Source: Acidobacteriota bacterium (GTDB lineage Bacteria > Acidobacteriota > UBA6911). From it: a DNA stretch of 5,047 bases. The notes under the pieces are model-generated. The model was not told the DNA's origin. It saw only the letters and a program-made list of their open reading frames with translations, and searched no databases. Shown piece by piece: positions 1 through 5,047 of this stretch. Each line of letters starts with the position of its first letter. Position 1 is the first letter of the stretch. The stretch lies in contig JAIRVC010000034.1 in the NCBI GenBank assembly GCA_031254095.1, forward strand, positions 1-5,047, written 5' to 3'. Both the position numbers and the translations under genes were made by a program.

Positions 1-993
1 ATTGTTTGTGGATCAGCGGCTTCATGGATATCAGATAATATTATAAACAACAGAGGAGGCCTCCATAATCGCCTCACACGGCAAATCTTGATTGAGCCTT
101 TCACTTTAAAAGAATGCGAGCAATATCTTGGGTCCCGCCACATACCAATGACGAGATACCAAATTGCGGAAGCGTATATGATTTTTGGCGGCATTCCGTC
201 TTATCTGAGTTTGATGGAGCCCCGGTACAGCCTGTATCAAAATGTGGACGAAATGTATTTTTCGCCGGGCGCCGGGCTTCGCTATGAGTTTGAGAATCTT
301 TACCGATCATTATACAAAAATGCCGATCATTACATTCGTGTCGTGGAGGCGCTTGCAAAGAAAGGGATCGGGCTCTCGCGAGCCGAAATAGCCGCCGATT
401 CCAAAATCACCGATGGCGGCAGCCTGACAAAGATTTTGCGCGATCTGTCCATCAGCGGATTTATACGCGAATACAAAGCCTATGGGCAAAAAAAGCGGGA
501 CAGCCTGTACCAATTGATCGATTTCTTTTCCCTGTTTGATATTCGCTTTCGCGGCAAGCGTGACGAGCATACAAACGATTATTGGCTCCGGTTTTCTTCC
601 ACGCCTGCGCATTCGGCATGGAGCGGGCTCAGCTATGAAAAGCTTTGCCTTCTGCATTTGGCGCAAATACGAAAAAAACTGGGCATAGCCGGCGTACTGA
701 CCTCAGCGTTTTCATGGAGGGGAGAGTACGATGGGACGGGCGCGCAGATTGATTTGATCATAGACCGCGCCGATAACATCGTAAATCTATGTGAAATCAA
801 ATTCGCTTCCGGACAGTATCAGATCGACAAAAAGTATTATGAATCAATGCGGAACAAGAAATCCGCATTTGTAAATTCCACACATACGCGCAAAGCCGTA
901 CAGACAACCATAATCACGACATTTGGGTTGAAGCCAAACAGCTTCAGCGGAGAAATCGTTTCGGAAGTCGTATTGGATGATCTGTTTGATTGA
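1..993 (+). CDS. AAA ATPase with C-terminal DUF234 (PD-(D/E)XK-like) domain, 5' partial
   Basis: The reading frame is open from the first base, so the gene starts upstream; the TTG at 88 is internal. The 29 codons before that TTG encode family-typical sequence, with a sensor-1-like strand (VCGSAASWI) and a GGLHNRLT segment where these ATPases carry their conserved Arg, leading into IEPFTLKECEQYL. Visible protein is 330 residues; Walker A and B lie outside the window. A winged-helix-like stretch follows at about visible residues 114-155 (LSRAEIA...LTKILRDLSISGFI). The C-terminal DUF234 part has IDLIIDR then CEIKF: Asp251, Glu265 and Lys267 match the D...ExK core of PD-(D/E)XK nucleases. Known for the family: archaeal-type ATPases (Pfam ATPase_2 plus DUF234), patchily distributed and lacking a firmly established role. 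Nuclease activity is inferred from the motif only. No partner gene is visible downstream. Alternative: an AAA_14/DUF4143 relative, which is less likely because of the DUF234 tail. Confidence 0.93.
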   Translation: MVCGSAASWISDNIINNRGGLHNRLTRQILIEPFTLKECEQYLGSRHIPMTRYQIAEAYMIFGGIPSYLSLMEPRYSLYQNVDEMYFSPGAGLRYEFENLYRSLYKNADHYIRVVEALAKKGIGLSRAEIAADSKITDGGSLTKILRDLSISGFIREYKAYGQKKRDSLYQLIDFFSLFDIRFRGKRDEHTNDYWLRFSSTPAHSAWSGLSYEKLCLLHLAQIRKKLGIAGVLTSAFSWRGEYDGTGAQIDLIIDRADNIVNLCEIKFASGQYQIDKKYYESMRNKKSAFVNSTHTRKAVQTTIITTFGLKPNSFSGEIVSEVVLDDLFD

Positions 994-1066
994 AGCTGAA
1001 TTTATCAGGTTTTGTAATTTTAAAAACTCGCTATTTCCGCTTCCAATGTCATATACTGCCTGTTTG

Positions 1067-1086
1067 TAACTTCCTTCCGGAAGTTA
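1067..1086 (+). terminator. Possible terminator hairpin after the ATPase gene
   Basis: TAACTTCC and GGAAGTTA form a perfect 8-bp inverted repeat around a 4-base TTCC loop, 73 bases after the ATPase stop. The stem is followed by TTTC rather than a strong T-run, and half of the stem is A/T, so it would be a weak intrinsic terminator. It could instead be an operator-like palindrome for the next gene. Confidence 0.35.
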
Positions 1087-1114
1087 TTTCAAAGACGGTT
1101 CACGGCGGATTTTT

Positions 1115-1147
1115 CTGACCACTGATAACTGATCACTGACCACTAAC
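1115..1147 (+). repeat. Degenerate tandem heptamer array (NACTGAY)
   Basis: Consecutive heptamers CACTGAT, AACTGAT, CACTGAC and CACTAAC run from 1120 to 1147, preceded by a truncated unit CTGAC at 1115-1119. The array is flanked by TCACGG (1100-1105) and its inverse CCGTGA (1150-1155), and by a direct repeat GACGGTT (1094-1100 and 1156-1162). It sits in the leader region of the URO-D-like gene. It is too short for a CRISPR array, and I know of no assigned function. It may be a slippage-prone spacer or a protein-binding array. Confidence 0.6.
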
Positions 1148-1175
1148 TACCGTGAGACGGTTTGATTCTGATATG

Positions 1176-1181
1176 AAAGGG
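1176..1181 (+). promoter_or_regulatory. Candidate ribosome binding site for the URO-D-like gene
   Basis: AAAGGG lies 10 bases before the ATG at 1192. This is a modest match at slightly long spacing, and it is the best site in the leader, so it supports that start. Confidence 0.45.
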
Positions 1182-1191
1182 CGCGAACGAC

Positions 1192-2178
1192 ATGCTGACA
1201 AAAAGACAGAACTTTTTAGAAACGATACGCGGAGGAAATCCCGACAGGTTTGTTAAGCAGTTTGAACCATTTTCCCTACTTTTCGGAGGCCCGGTTGCGC
1301 GGGCAAGCAAAGTACCCGCGCGCGGCGAGACGGTAAAAAACGCATGGGGGGTGACGATACAGTTTCCCGAACACGTTCCCGGCCCCTTCCCTTTGCATGA
1401 CGAAGAACATAAATTGGTCAAGGATATAACCGCGTGGAAGGATGTCGTAAAAGCGCCCAGAGTTGATTACCCCGACGGGGATTGGTCGGATATCCGCGAT
1501 ATGGCGGCCGCCGTTGACAGAAATGAGTATTTTGCCACGATCCTGATAGCCCCCGGCGTTTTTGAGCAGCTCCATTACTTTATGGGCATGGAGGACTGCC
1601 TGCTGTCTTTCTATACGGAACCTGAAGCGATAAAAGAGCTTATAGATTACGTGGTGGATTACGAACTTGCGTATTCGGAGCGGCTGATAAAGCATACGCG
1701 CGCCGACGCCCTACTGCATCACGACGACTGGGGCAGTCAATTATCCTCGTTTTTCTCTCCGGAAATGTTCGCGGAGTTCATCGTTCCGGCTTATAAAAAG
1801 ATATACGGGTTTTACAAGGCAAATGGCGTGGAAGTAATCGTACACCACAGCGACTCATACGCGGCGAACCTTGTTCCGCAAATGATCGAAATCGGCATAG
1901 ACGTATTTCAGGGCTGCTTGACCTCAAACAACGTCCCGGAGCTTGTTAAAAAATACGGCGGACAAATATCTTTTATGGGCGACATCAATAACGGCGTTGT
2001 GGACATAGAGGGCTGGACGCCGGAACTCATCGAAAGAGAGGTGGAACGCGCGTGCAGAACCTGCGGAAAGCTTTATTTCATTCCGTGTCTTGCGACCGGC
2101 GGGCCGGGAAGCGTTTATCCCGGCGTTTATCAGGCGGTAAGCGAGGCTGTGGATAAAGTAAGTAAACTCCTGTTTTAA
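1192..2178 (+). CDS. URO-D superfamily protein, corrinoid-methyltransferase-like
   Basis: This 328-residue protein belongs to the uroporphyrinogen decarboxylase superfamily, which includes HemE and the zinc-dependent methyltransferases (MtaA, MtbA, CmuA) that move methyl groups between corrinoid proteins and thiols. It opens with LTKRQNFLETIRGGNPDRF, typical of the methyltransferase-like branch, and lacks HemE's N-terminal MRQAGR signature. Other landmarks are HHDDWGSQ (176-183), HHSD (218-221), GIDVFQG (235-241), FMGDIN (261-266) and IPCLATGGPGS (297-307). In characterised methyltransferases a His-x-Cys motif and a late Cys bind zinc. Here His219, Asp221 and Cys299 occupy the comparable places, so metal binding is plausible but with Asp for one Cys. 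The predicted location is the cytosol. No corrinoid protein, methyltransferase partner or reductive activator is adjacent, so the substrate is unknown. The length suits a single-domain member, and the gene ends six bases before the 153-bp repeat element. Confidence 0.9.
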   Translation: MLTKRQNFLETIRGGNPDRFVKQFEPFSLLFGGPVARASKVPARGETVKNAWGVTIQFPEHVPGPFPLHDEEHKLVKDITAWKDVVKAPRVDYPDGDWSDIRDMAAAVDRNEYFATILIAPGVFEQLHYFMGMEDCLLSFYTEPEAIKELIDYVVDYELAYSERLIKHTRADALLHHDDWGSQLSSFFSPEMFAEFIVPAYKKIYGFYKANGVEVIVHHSDSYAANLVPQMIEIGIDVFQGCLTSNNVPELVKKYGGQISFMGDINNGVVDIEGWTPELIEREVERACRTCGKLYFIPCLATGGPGSVYPGVYQAVSEAVDKVSKLLF

Positions 2179-2184
2179 GGTTAA

Positions 2185-2337
2185 GGAAACGTTGATTAAT
2201 TGTCTGTGCGGGCGAATTGCCAAAGTGTTTACGGCGGCGCGGTGCTCGTAACCTCAACATATTTTCGTATATGCCTCGGTTCCTGCGCTCCGTGCGCCTC
2301 GCACTTCATCCCGCGCAGACAATTAATCAGCGTTTCC
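2185..2337. repeat. 153-bp inverted-repeat element (MITE-like or long-hairpin repeat)
   Basis: The outer arms at 2185-2212 and 2310-2337 are 28 bp each and are reverse complements at 26 of 28 positions; they share the core GATTAATTGTCTG followed by a GCGGG end. The interior of 97 bp contains a small hairpin in which CATAT (2258-2262) pairs with ATATG (2269-2273) around a 6-base loop, with AACC/GGTT pairing just outside. The transcript could therefore fold into a long hairpin on either strand. There is no transposase frame inside, and no clear target-site duplication flanks it (left flank TTAA, right flank CTGA). It fills almost the whole gap between the URO-D-like stop and meaB. It is either a non-autonomous mobile repeat or a structured RNA/terminator-like element; only copy number in the genome would decide. 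Confidence 0.8.
2258..2273. repeat. Central hairpin of the 153-bp element
   Basis: CATAT and ATATG pair around the loop TTTCGT. This lies close to the middle of the larger inverted repeat and would be the tip of the folded structure. There are four unpaired bases on each side before the AACC/GGTT pairing resumes at 2250-2253 and 2278-2281. Confidence 0.5.
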
Positions 2338-2360
2338 CTGAAATATTTACATTGGCATTT

Positions 2361-2369
2361 TGCTAAAAT
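2361..2369 (+). promoter_or_regulatory. Candidate extended -10 promoter for meaB
   Basis: TGCTAAAAT is an extended -10 (TGn followed by TAAAAT, one mismatch to TATAAT), about 20 bases before the ATG at 2390. No good -35 is found at 17-18 bp spacing, which extended -10 promoters can tolerate. If it is real, transcription would begin near 2376, so the upstream TTG at 2360 could not be the start codon. It would also make meaB independent of the URO-D-like gene beyond the repeat. Confidence 0.35.
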
Positions 2370-2389
2370 TCCCCGTAAAATCGGCTTTT

Positions 2390-3376
2390 ATGCGCCGTTT
2401 GCCGTTGGAACAATACGTTGAGGGCGTCCTTGGCGGGGATCGCGTGATTCTTGCGCGGGCGATTACCATTATTGAAAGCGAGCTCCCCTCGGATGCGGAG
2501 CTGGCCGCGCAAATGCTCGATTGCCTGTTGCCGCATTCGGGCAATTCCAGGCGCGTCGGCATTACAGGCGTGCCCGGCGCGGGTAAAAGCACTTTTATCG
2601 ACGCGCTCGGAATGTTTCTTATTCATGAATACGGCGAAAACCTTGCCGTTTTGAGCATCGATCCCTCAAGCCCGATTTCCGGAGGCAGCATTCTCGGCGA
2701 TAAAACCCGCATGGAACGGCTGTCCGCGGAGGAACGGGCTTTTATTCGCCCATCGCCGTCGCGCGGACATCTGGGCGGCGTGGCGCGGCGCACGCGCGAA
2801 ACCATGCTCCTGTGCGAAGCCGCGGGCTACCGCAACATTTTCGTCGAGACAGTGGGCGTCGGCCAGTCTGAAACGGCTGTCCGCTCCATGACCGACTTTT
2901 TCCTGCTGCTGATGCTGGCCGGCGCGGGAGATGAATTGCAGGGCATAAAGCGCGGCATCATCGAAATGCTGGACGGCATGGCGATCACCAAGTCCGACGG
3001 CGACAACAAACCGAAAGCGGAACGCGCGCGCTCCGAGTACGCGCACGCGCTGCATCTTTTTCCGGCTTCCGCCGACGGGTGGACGCCGGCTGTCCTGACA
3101 TGTTCATCCGTTACAGGCGAAGGGCTCGCCGAAATCTGGCGGATGATTCTTGACCACCGGCAATTGGCGGAAAACAGAGGTTTTCTCACCAAACGACGCA
3201 GCCGGCAAGCGCTCGACTGGATGAATGAACTGCTGTTGATCGGTATTGAGGAATCTTTTCGCGATGATCCGAAAGTCGCGGCGCGGCTGCCGCTGGCTGA
3301 GGAAAAAGTCCGCCTCGGCGCGGTTACGCCCTTTGCCGCCAGCCGCGATCTGCTTCGCCTTTGGAAACGCCTGTAA
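2390..3376 (+). CDS. meaB: MeaB/ArgK-family GTPase, chaperone of B12-dependent acyl-CoA mutases
   Basis: This P-loop GTPase belongs to the MeaB/ArgK/MMAA family (SIMIBI class), whose members guard adenosylcobalamin-dependent mutases such as methylmalonyl-CoA mutase by gating cofactor loading and protecting against inactivation. Counting from the ATG at 2390 (328 residues), the Walker A motif is GVPGAGKST at 60-68, the DPSSPISGGSILGDKTRM block is at 91-108, FVETVGVGQSE is at 151-161, the base-recognition motif TKSD is at 200-203, and SSVTGEG is at 239-245. All family signatures are intact. A longer form from TTG at 2360 (338 residues) is possible, but MRRLPLEQYVEGVLGGD matches where relatives begin, and neither start has a clear Shine-Dalgarno sequence. 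No mutase subunit is in the window, although meaB commonly neighbours one, so the client is unknown. The last codons overlap a diverged copy of the repeat arm. The name ArgK (arginine transport kinase) reflects an older, doubtful assignment. Confidence 0.94.
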   Translation: MRRLPLEQYVEGVLGGDRVILARAITIIESELPSDAELAAQMLDCLLPHSGNSRRVGITGVPGAGKSTFIDALGMFLIHEYGENLAVLSIDPSSPISGGSILGDKTRMERLSAEERAFIRPSPSRGHLGGVARRTRETMLLCEAAGYRNIFVETVGVGQSETAVRSMTDFFLLLMLAGAGDELQGIKRGIIEMLDGMAITKSDGDNKPKAERARSEYAHALHLFPASADGWTPAVLTCSSVTGEGLAEIWRMILDHRQLAENRGFLTKRRSRQALDWMNELLLIGIEESFRDDPKVAARLPLAEEKVRLGAVTPFAASRDLLRLWKRL

Positions 3377-3398
3377 ATTGCCTGTGCGGGTGAAGCGC
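3363..3398 (+). repeat. Diverged third copy of the element's terminal arm at the meaB 3' end
   Basis: This stretch begins GGAAACGC and continues through AATTGCCTGTGCGGG to TGAAGCGC. Aligned by eye with the reverse complement of the right arm plus its inner flank (2302-2337), it matches at about 31 of 38 columns with three single-base gaps. Against the left arm it matches 25 of 32 without gaps. It covers the last four meaB codons, the stop, and most of the gap to the rnd stop. No matching opposite arm is seen beyond it, so it looks like a half-element. The GGAAACGC part is also coding, so some of the match could be chance. Confidence 0.6.
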
Positions 3399-3401
3399 TT
3401 A

Positions 3402-4619
3402 TTATTCCTGAAATTGTATTGTTGCGTCGTGGAGCATTTGCAAAATCTCCTCGCCGAACTCACACGCGCGCCAGCGGCGCATTCCGGGAAAAGACGCGAG
3501 TTCGTCAAGGCTGGCGGGCGGCGCGGCAGACAGATTTTCCAACAGGTTTGCCGGAAAAACCACGCCCACGGGGAGCTTCAATTTTTCCGCTTTCCCAAGC
3601 CGCCACCTTTTCAATAGTTCAAGCGAGTGCCGCGCGGCGCGGCCTGGAGGCTTCACCGCCGGACGCGGAGGAAGCTCCAGCACCGCAGGATCTCCCTCGC
3701 CCGCGGCCGCGATAAGATCGACGATTTCAGCGCCGAATTTTCGCGCGACCCGGAAGGAAACGCCCGGCCTTTTAAACATTTCCTGCGCGGACATCGGGGG
3801 GCGGCGCGCCAGATCAGTCAGCACTGAATTATTCATGACCTTGAAAGGCGGAGCGTTAAACTTTCGCGCCGCTTCATCCCGGAACAGATACAGCGCGCGC
3901 AGCGCCAGACGCTTCCGGACGTCGAGCGTGTGAAATCCCTTGATGCGGCGAAAGCCTTCCGGATCAAATTCTTTCTCCGAACGCTCCGCCGCCGCCGCCG
4001 CCGCGAATTCTTCCAGCGCCCATTCCAGCCTGCCCTTCAAGCGCAGCTCCTTCTCCAGCACGTCGCGCAGTCTGAGCAGATGATGCGTATCCATGGCCGC
4101 GTATTCGAGCTGTTCGGCAAATAGCGGACGCTGCGACCAGTCGTCGCGCTGGCAGTTTTTGGGATGATGGACGCCGATCAGCTTTTCCATCATTGTGCCG
4201 AGACCGAGAAATTCGTATCCAAGCAGCGAACCGGCCAGGTGCGTGTCAAAAATATTTAAGAATGTAAAATCGTAATCGCGGCGCAGGCAGAAAACATCGT
4301 AGCTGGCGGCGTGAAAAACCTTTTCGACCGAAGGATCGGACATAAGCCGTCCAAGCTCGCCGACCACCGTAACCGTCAGCGGATCGATAATAAAAGTTTC
4401 TTCATCGGTCGATAGCTGCAGCAAACAGACTTTTTCAAAATAGTGATACAGGCTGTCGGCTTCCGTGTCGATGGCTATCCGGCGCGCATTACGGATACGA
4501 TCCATCATGGCGTAAAAACAGCCATTCGTGGATACCAGCGTATACGGAGGCGGATACTGTGGTTTCGGGCTGCCGGCCTGATCTTTCATAACGGCCTTCA
4601 ATTTAACAGATTCAGCCAT
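3402..4619 (-). CDS. rnd: Ribonuclease D, DEDDy 3'-5' exoribonuclease with two HRDC domains
   Basis: RNase D trims the 3' ends of tRNA precursors and other small RNAs in the cytoplasm. The 405-residue protein has all three DEDDy exonuclease motifs: Exo I IDTEADS (Asp51, Glu53), Exo II HAASYD (Asp108), and Exo III YAAMD (Tyr173, Asp177), the last preceded by DWSQRPL. An Ala6 run (205-211) leads into the first HRDC domain at about 224-303 (IKGFHTLDVRKRLALRALYLFRDE). A Pro-rich linker then precedes the second HRDC at about 330-398. The E. coli enzyme has the same layout in 375 residues. The gene lies 15 nt after nifS on the same strand and converges on meaB with a 25-bp gap and no evident terminator. 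The ATG at 4619 is 19 nt from the strong GGAGGGG. An alternative ATG at 4589 has GAAGG 5 nt upstream and would remove ten unconserved residues. The function is very sure, the start less so. Confidence 0.95.
   Translation of the reverse strand: MAESVKLKAVMKDQAGSPKPQYPPPYTLVSTNGCFYAMMDRIRNARRIAIDTEADSLYHYFEKVCLLQLSTDEETFIIDPLTVTVVGELGRLMSDPSVEKVFHAASYDVFCLRRDYDFTFLNIFDTHLAGSLLGYEFLGLGTMMEKLIGVHHPKNCQRDDWSQRPLFAEQLEYAAMDTHHLLRLRDVLEKELRLKGRLEWALEEFAAAAAAERSEKEFDPEGFRRIKGFHTLDVRKRLALRALYLFRDEAARKFNAPPFKVMNNSVLTDLARRPPMSAQEMFKRPGVSFRVARKFGAEIVDLIAAAGEGDPAVLELPPRPAVKPPGRAARHSLELLKRWRLGKAEKLKLPVGVVFPANLLENLSAAPPASLDELASFPGMRRWRACEFGEEILQMLHDATIQFQE
3986..4003. repeat. Six-unit CCG trinucleotide repeat inside rnd
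   Basis: Six tandem CCG units on the plus strand read as six GCG alanine codons on the coding strand, located in the linker between the exonuclease and first HRDC domains. Identical codons rather than mixed Ala codons point to recent slippage. A change of whole units would keep the frame and alter only linker length. Confidence 0.75.
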
Positions 4620-4630
4620 AAATAGTCCAT
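4598..4630 (-). other. Possible 10-codon mini-ORF overlapping the rnd start
   Basis: An ATG at 4630 (minus strand) opens MDYLWLNLLN and stops at TGA 4600-4598. The nifS-internal GAGGAGGGG is 8 nt upstream of this ATG, which is ideal spacing, whereas it is 19 nt from the rnd ATG at 4619. The TGA overlaps the GAAGG that precedes the alternative rnd ATG at 4589, so termination could feed re-initiation there. It is tiny and may be fortuitous. Confidence 0.25.
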
Positions 4631-4634
4631 TTAA

Positions 4635-5047
4635 TCAGCCCCTCCTCAGGCGGCGCAGGCGCGCGATTACCGCTTCAAGTATTTCAAGCGCTCTGTCTAT
4701 TTCGGCTTCCGCTGTAAAGCGGCTTAGACTGAAACGCAGAGATCCTTGCACCACTTCCGGCCGCAGACCCATTGCCGACAATACATGCGAAGGGTCGATA
4801 GAACCGGACGCGCAGGCCGAGCCCGTCGAAGCGGCGACGTTTTCAAGATCAAGCGCGATTACCGCCGCTTCTCCTTCCAGCCGGTCGAACGAGATGTTCG
4901 CGATATTCGGCAACCGCGCGCCCGATTCACTGCTGCCATTGACGCGCACGCCGCCGATTTGCGCCAGTATATGCCGCTCAAACCGGTCCAGCAACCCGCA
5001 GACACGTTCGCTCATTTCCGGAAGATGTTCGATGGCAAGCCGCGCCG
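4635..5047 (-). CDS. Cysteine desulfurase, NifS/IscS type, C-terminal part
   Basis: This is a PLP-dependent enzyme that removes sulfur from L-cysteine to give alanine and a protein-bound persulfide, feeding Fe-S cluster assembly and thiolated cofactors. The frame stays open to the window edge, so the N-terminal two-thirds, including the PLP lysine, is missing. The Met at 5015 is internal, since the ten codons before it (ARLAIEHLPE) fit the family. About 136 residues are visible. They contain NISFDRLEGEA, then the active-site loop STGSACASGSIDPSHVL with the catalytic Cys codon at 4814-4812, then SLRFSLSRFT. The longer SGSxDPSHVL loop around the Cys is the group I (NifS/IscS) form rather than SufS. 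NifS versus IscS cannot be decided from this part, so no symbol is given. The protein ends in an Arg-rich tail (RLRRLRRG), and its stop is 15 nt before rnd, indicating co-transcription. Confidence 0.95.
   Translation of the reverse strand, partial: ARLAIEHLPEMSERVCGLLDRFERHILAQIGGVRVNGSSESGARLPNIANISFDRLEGEAAVIALDLENVAASTGSACASGSIDPSHVLSAMGLRPEVVQGSLRFSLSRFTAEAEIDRALEILEAVIARLRRLRRG
4639..4647 (-). promoter_or_regulatory. Strong Shine-Dalgarno at the nifS-rnd junction
   Basis: GAGGAGGGG on the minus strand lies within the last codons of nifS (encoding its Arg-Arg-Gly tail). It is the best ribosome-binding sequence in the window. It is 8 nt from an ATG at 4630 and 19 nt from the rnd ATG at 4619, so which start it serves is ambiguous. 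Confidence 0.55.

Noticed and set aside
88..993. ATPase gene starting at TTG 88
   Set aside because: The frame is open to base 1, and the upstream codons encode conserved family sequence (VCGSAASWI, GGLHNRLT), so the gene is truncated by the window edge.
1115..1147. CRISPR array
   Set aside because: Units are seven bases with no spacers and no cas genes; it is a simple degenerate tandem repeat.
1192..2178. Authentic HemE uroporphyrinogen decarboxylase
   Set aside because: It lacks the N-terminal MRQAGR signature and is shaped like the methyltransferase-like branch of the superfamily.
2360..2389. TTG at 2360 as the meaB start
   Set aside because: Relatives begin near the ATG at 2390, there is no ribosome-binding site for the TTG, and a candidate extended -10 overlaps it. 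It is not fully excluded.
2200..2421. 73-residue plus-strand frame across the repeat element
   Set aside because: It starts inside the left arm, crosses the hairpin and overlaps meaB in another frame, with no recognisable protein features; it is a by-product of the repeat.
3377..3401. Bidirectional terminator between meaB and rnd
   Set aside because: The 25-bp gap shows no stem-loop with a T-run on either strand; it is mostly the half-element.
2666..3508. Several long minus-strand frames opposite meaB
   Set aside because: They are Arg/Ala/Pro-rich shadows expected in G+C-rich coding DNA; meaB's full motif set shows which strand is real.
3246..4124. Plus-strand frames opposite rnd
   Set aside because: These are low-complexity Arg/Pro-rich translations opposite a gene with intact DEDDy motifs; no independent support.
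4617..4637. Broken nifS-rnd fusion or TGA recoding, because both genes share a frame
   Set aside because: The cysteine desulfurase ends at its normal C-terminus, RNase D has its own N-terminus, and a Shine-Dalgarno sits at the junction; two adjacent genes explain it.
4635..5015. Short complete gene starting at the Met codon at 5015
   Set aside because: In-frame codons beyond it (ARLAIEHLPE) match cysteine desulfurases; it is the 3' part of a larger gene.

Overview
The window holds five protein genes: three on the plus strand (one cut off at its 5' end by the window edge) followed by two on the minus strand (one cut off by the right edge). In order they are: an archaeal-type AAA ATPase with a C-terminal DUF234/PD-(D/E)XK-like domain (1-993, +, 5' partial); a URO-D superfamily protein of the corrinoid-methyltransferase type (1192-2178, +); a MeaB/ArgK-type G-protein chaperone (2390-3376, +); ribonuclease D with two HRDC domains (3402-4619, -); and the C-terminal part of a NifS/IscS-type cysteine desulfurase (4635-5047, -, 5' partial). 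No rRNA, tRNA, CRISPR array or recognisable transposase is visible.

The gene set suggests an anaerobic bacterium. DUF234 ATPases and short URO-D-like methyltransferase-type proteins are common in anaerobes, and MeaB serves adenosylcobalamin mutases. RNase D is uncommon in typical Firmicutes, so I do not assign a phylum. The first two genes look only moderately G+C-rich, while meaB, rnd and nifS are visibly richer. The boundary lies near a repeat element at 2185-2337, so the left part may be more recently acquired accessory DNA; this is inference.

The most notable non-coding structure is a 153-bp element (2185-2337) in the gap between the URO-D-like gene and meaB. It is bounded by 28-bp inverted arms that differ at only two positions and has a smaller internal hairpin at its centre. 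A third, diverged copy of the arm lies at 3363-3398, overlapping the last codons of meaB and the meaB/rnd junction. meaB is therefore bracketed by related arms in opposite orientation. The 994-1191 gap has a perfect 8-bp hairpin (possible terminator) and a degenerate heptamer array. These are the main undescribed-looking signals.

Functionally, the URO-D-like protein and MeaB are both tied to corrinoid (B12) chemistry, but no corrinoid protein, mutase subunit or activating enzyme is present here, so a joint pathway is only a possibility. nifS and rnd are 15 nt apart on the minus strand and very likely co-transcribed. Their junction contains a well-spaced Shine-Dalgarno sequence that fits a 10-codon mini-ORF better than the first rnd ATG.
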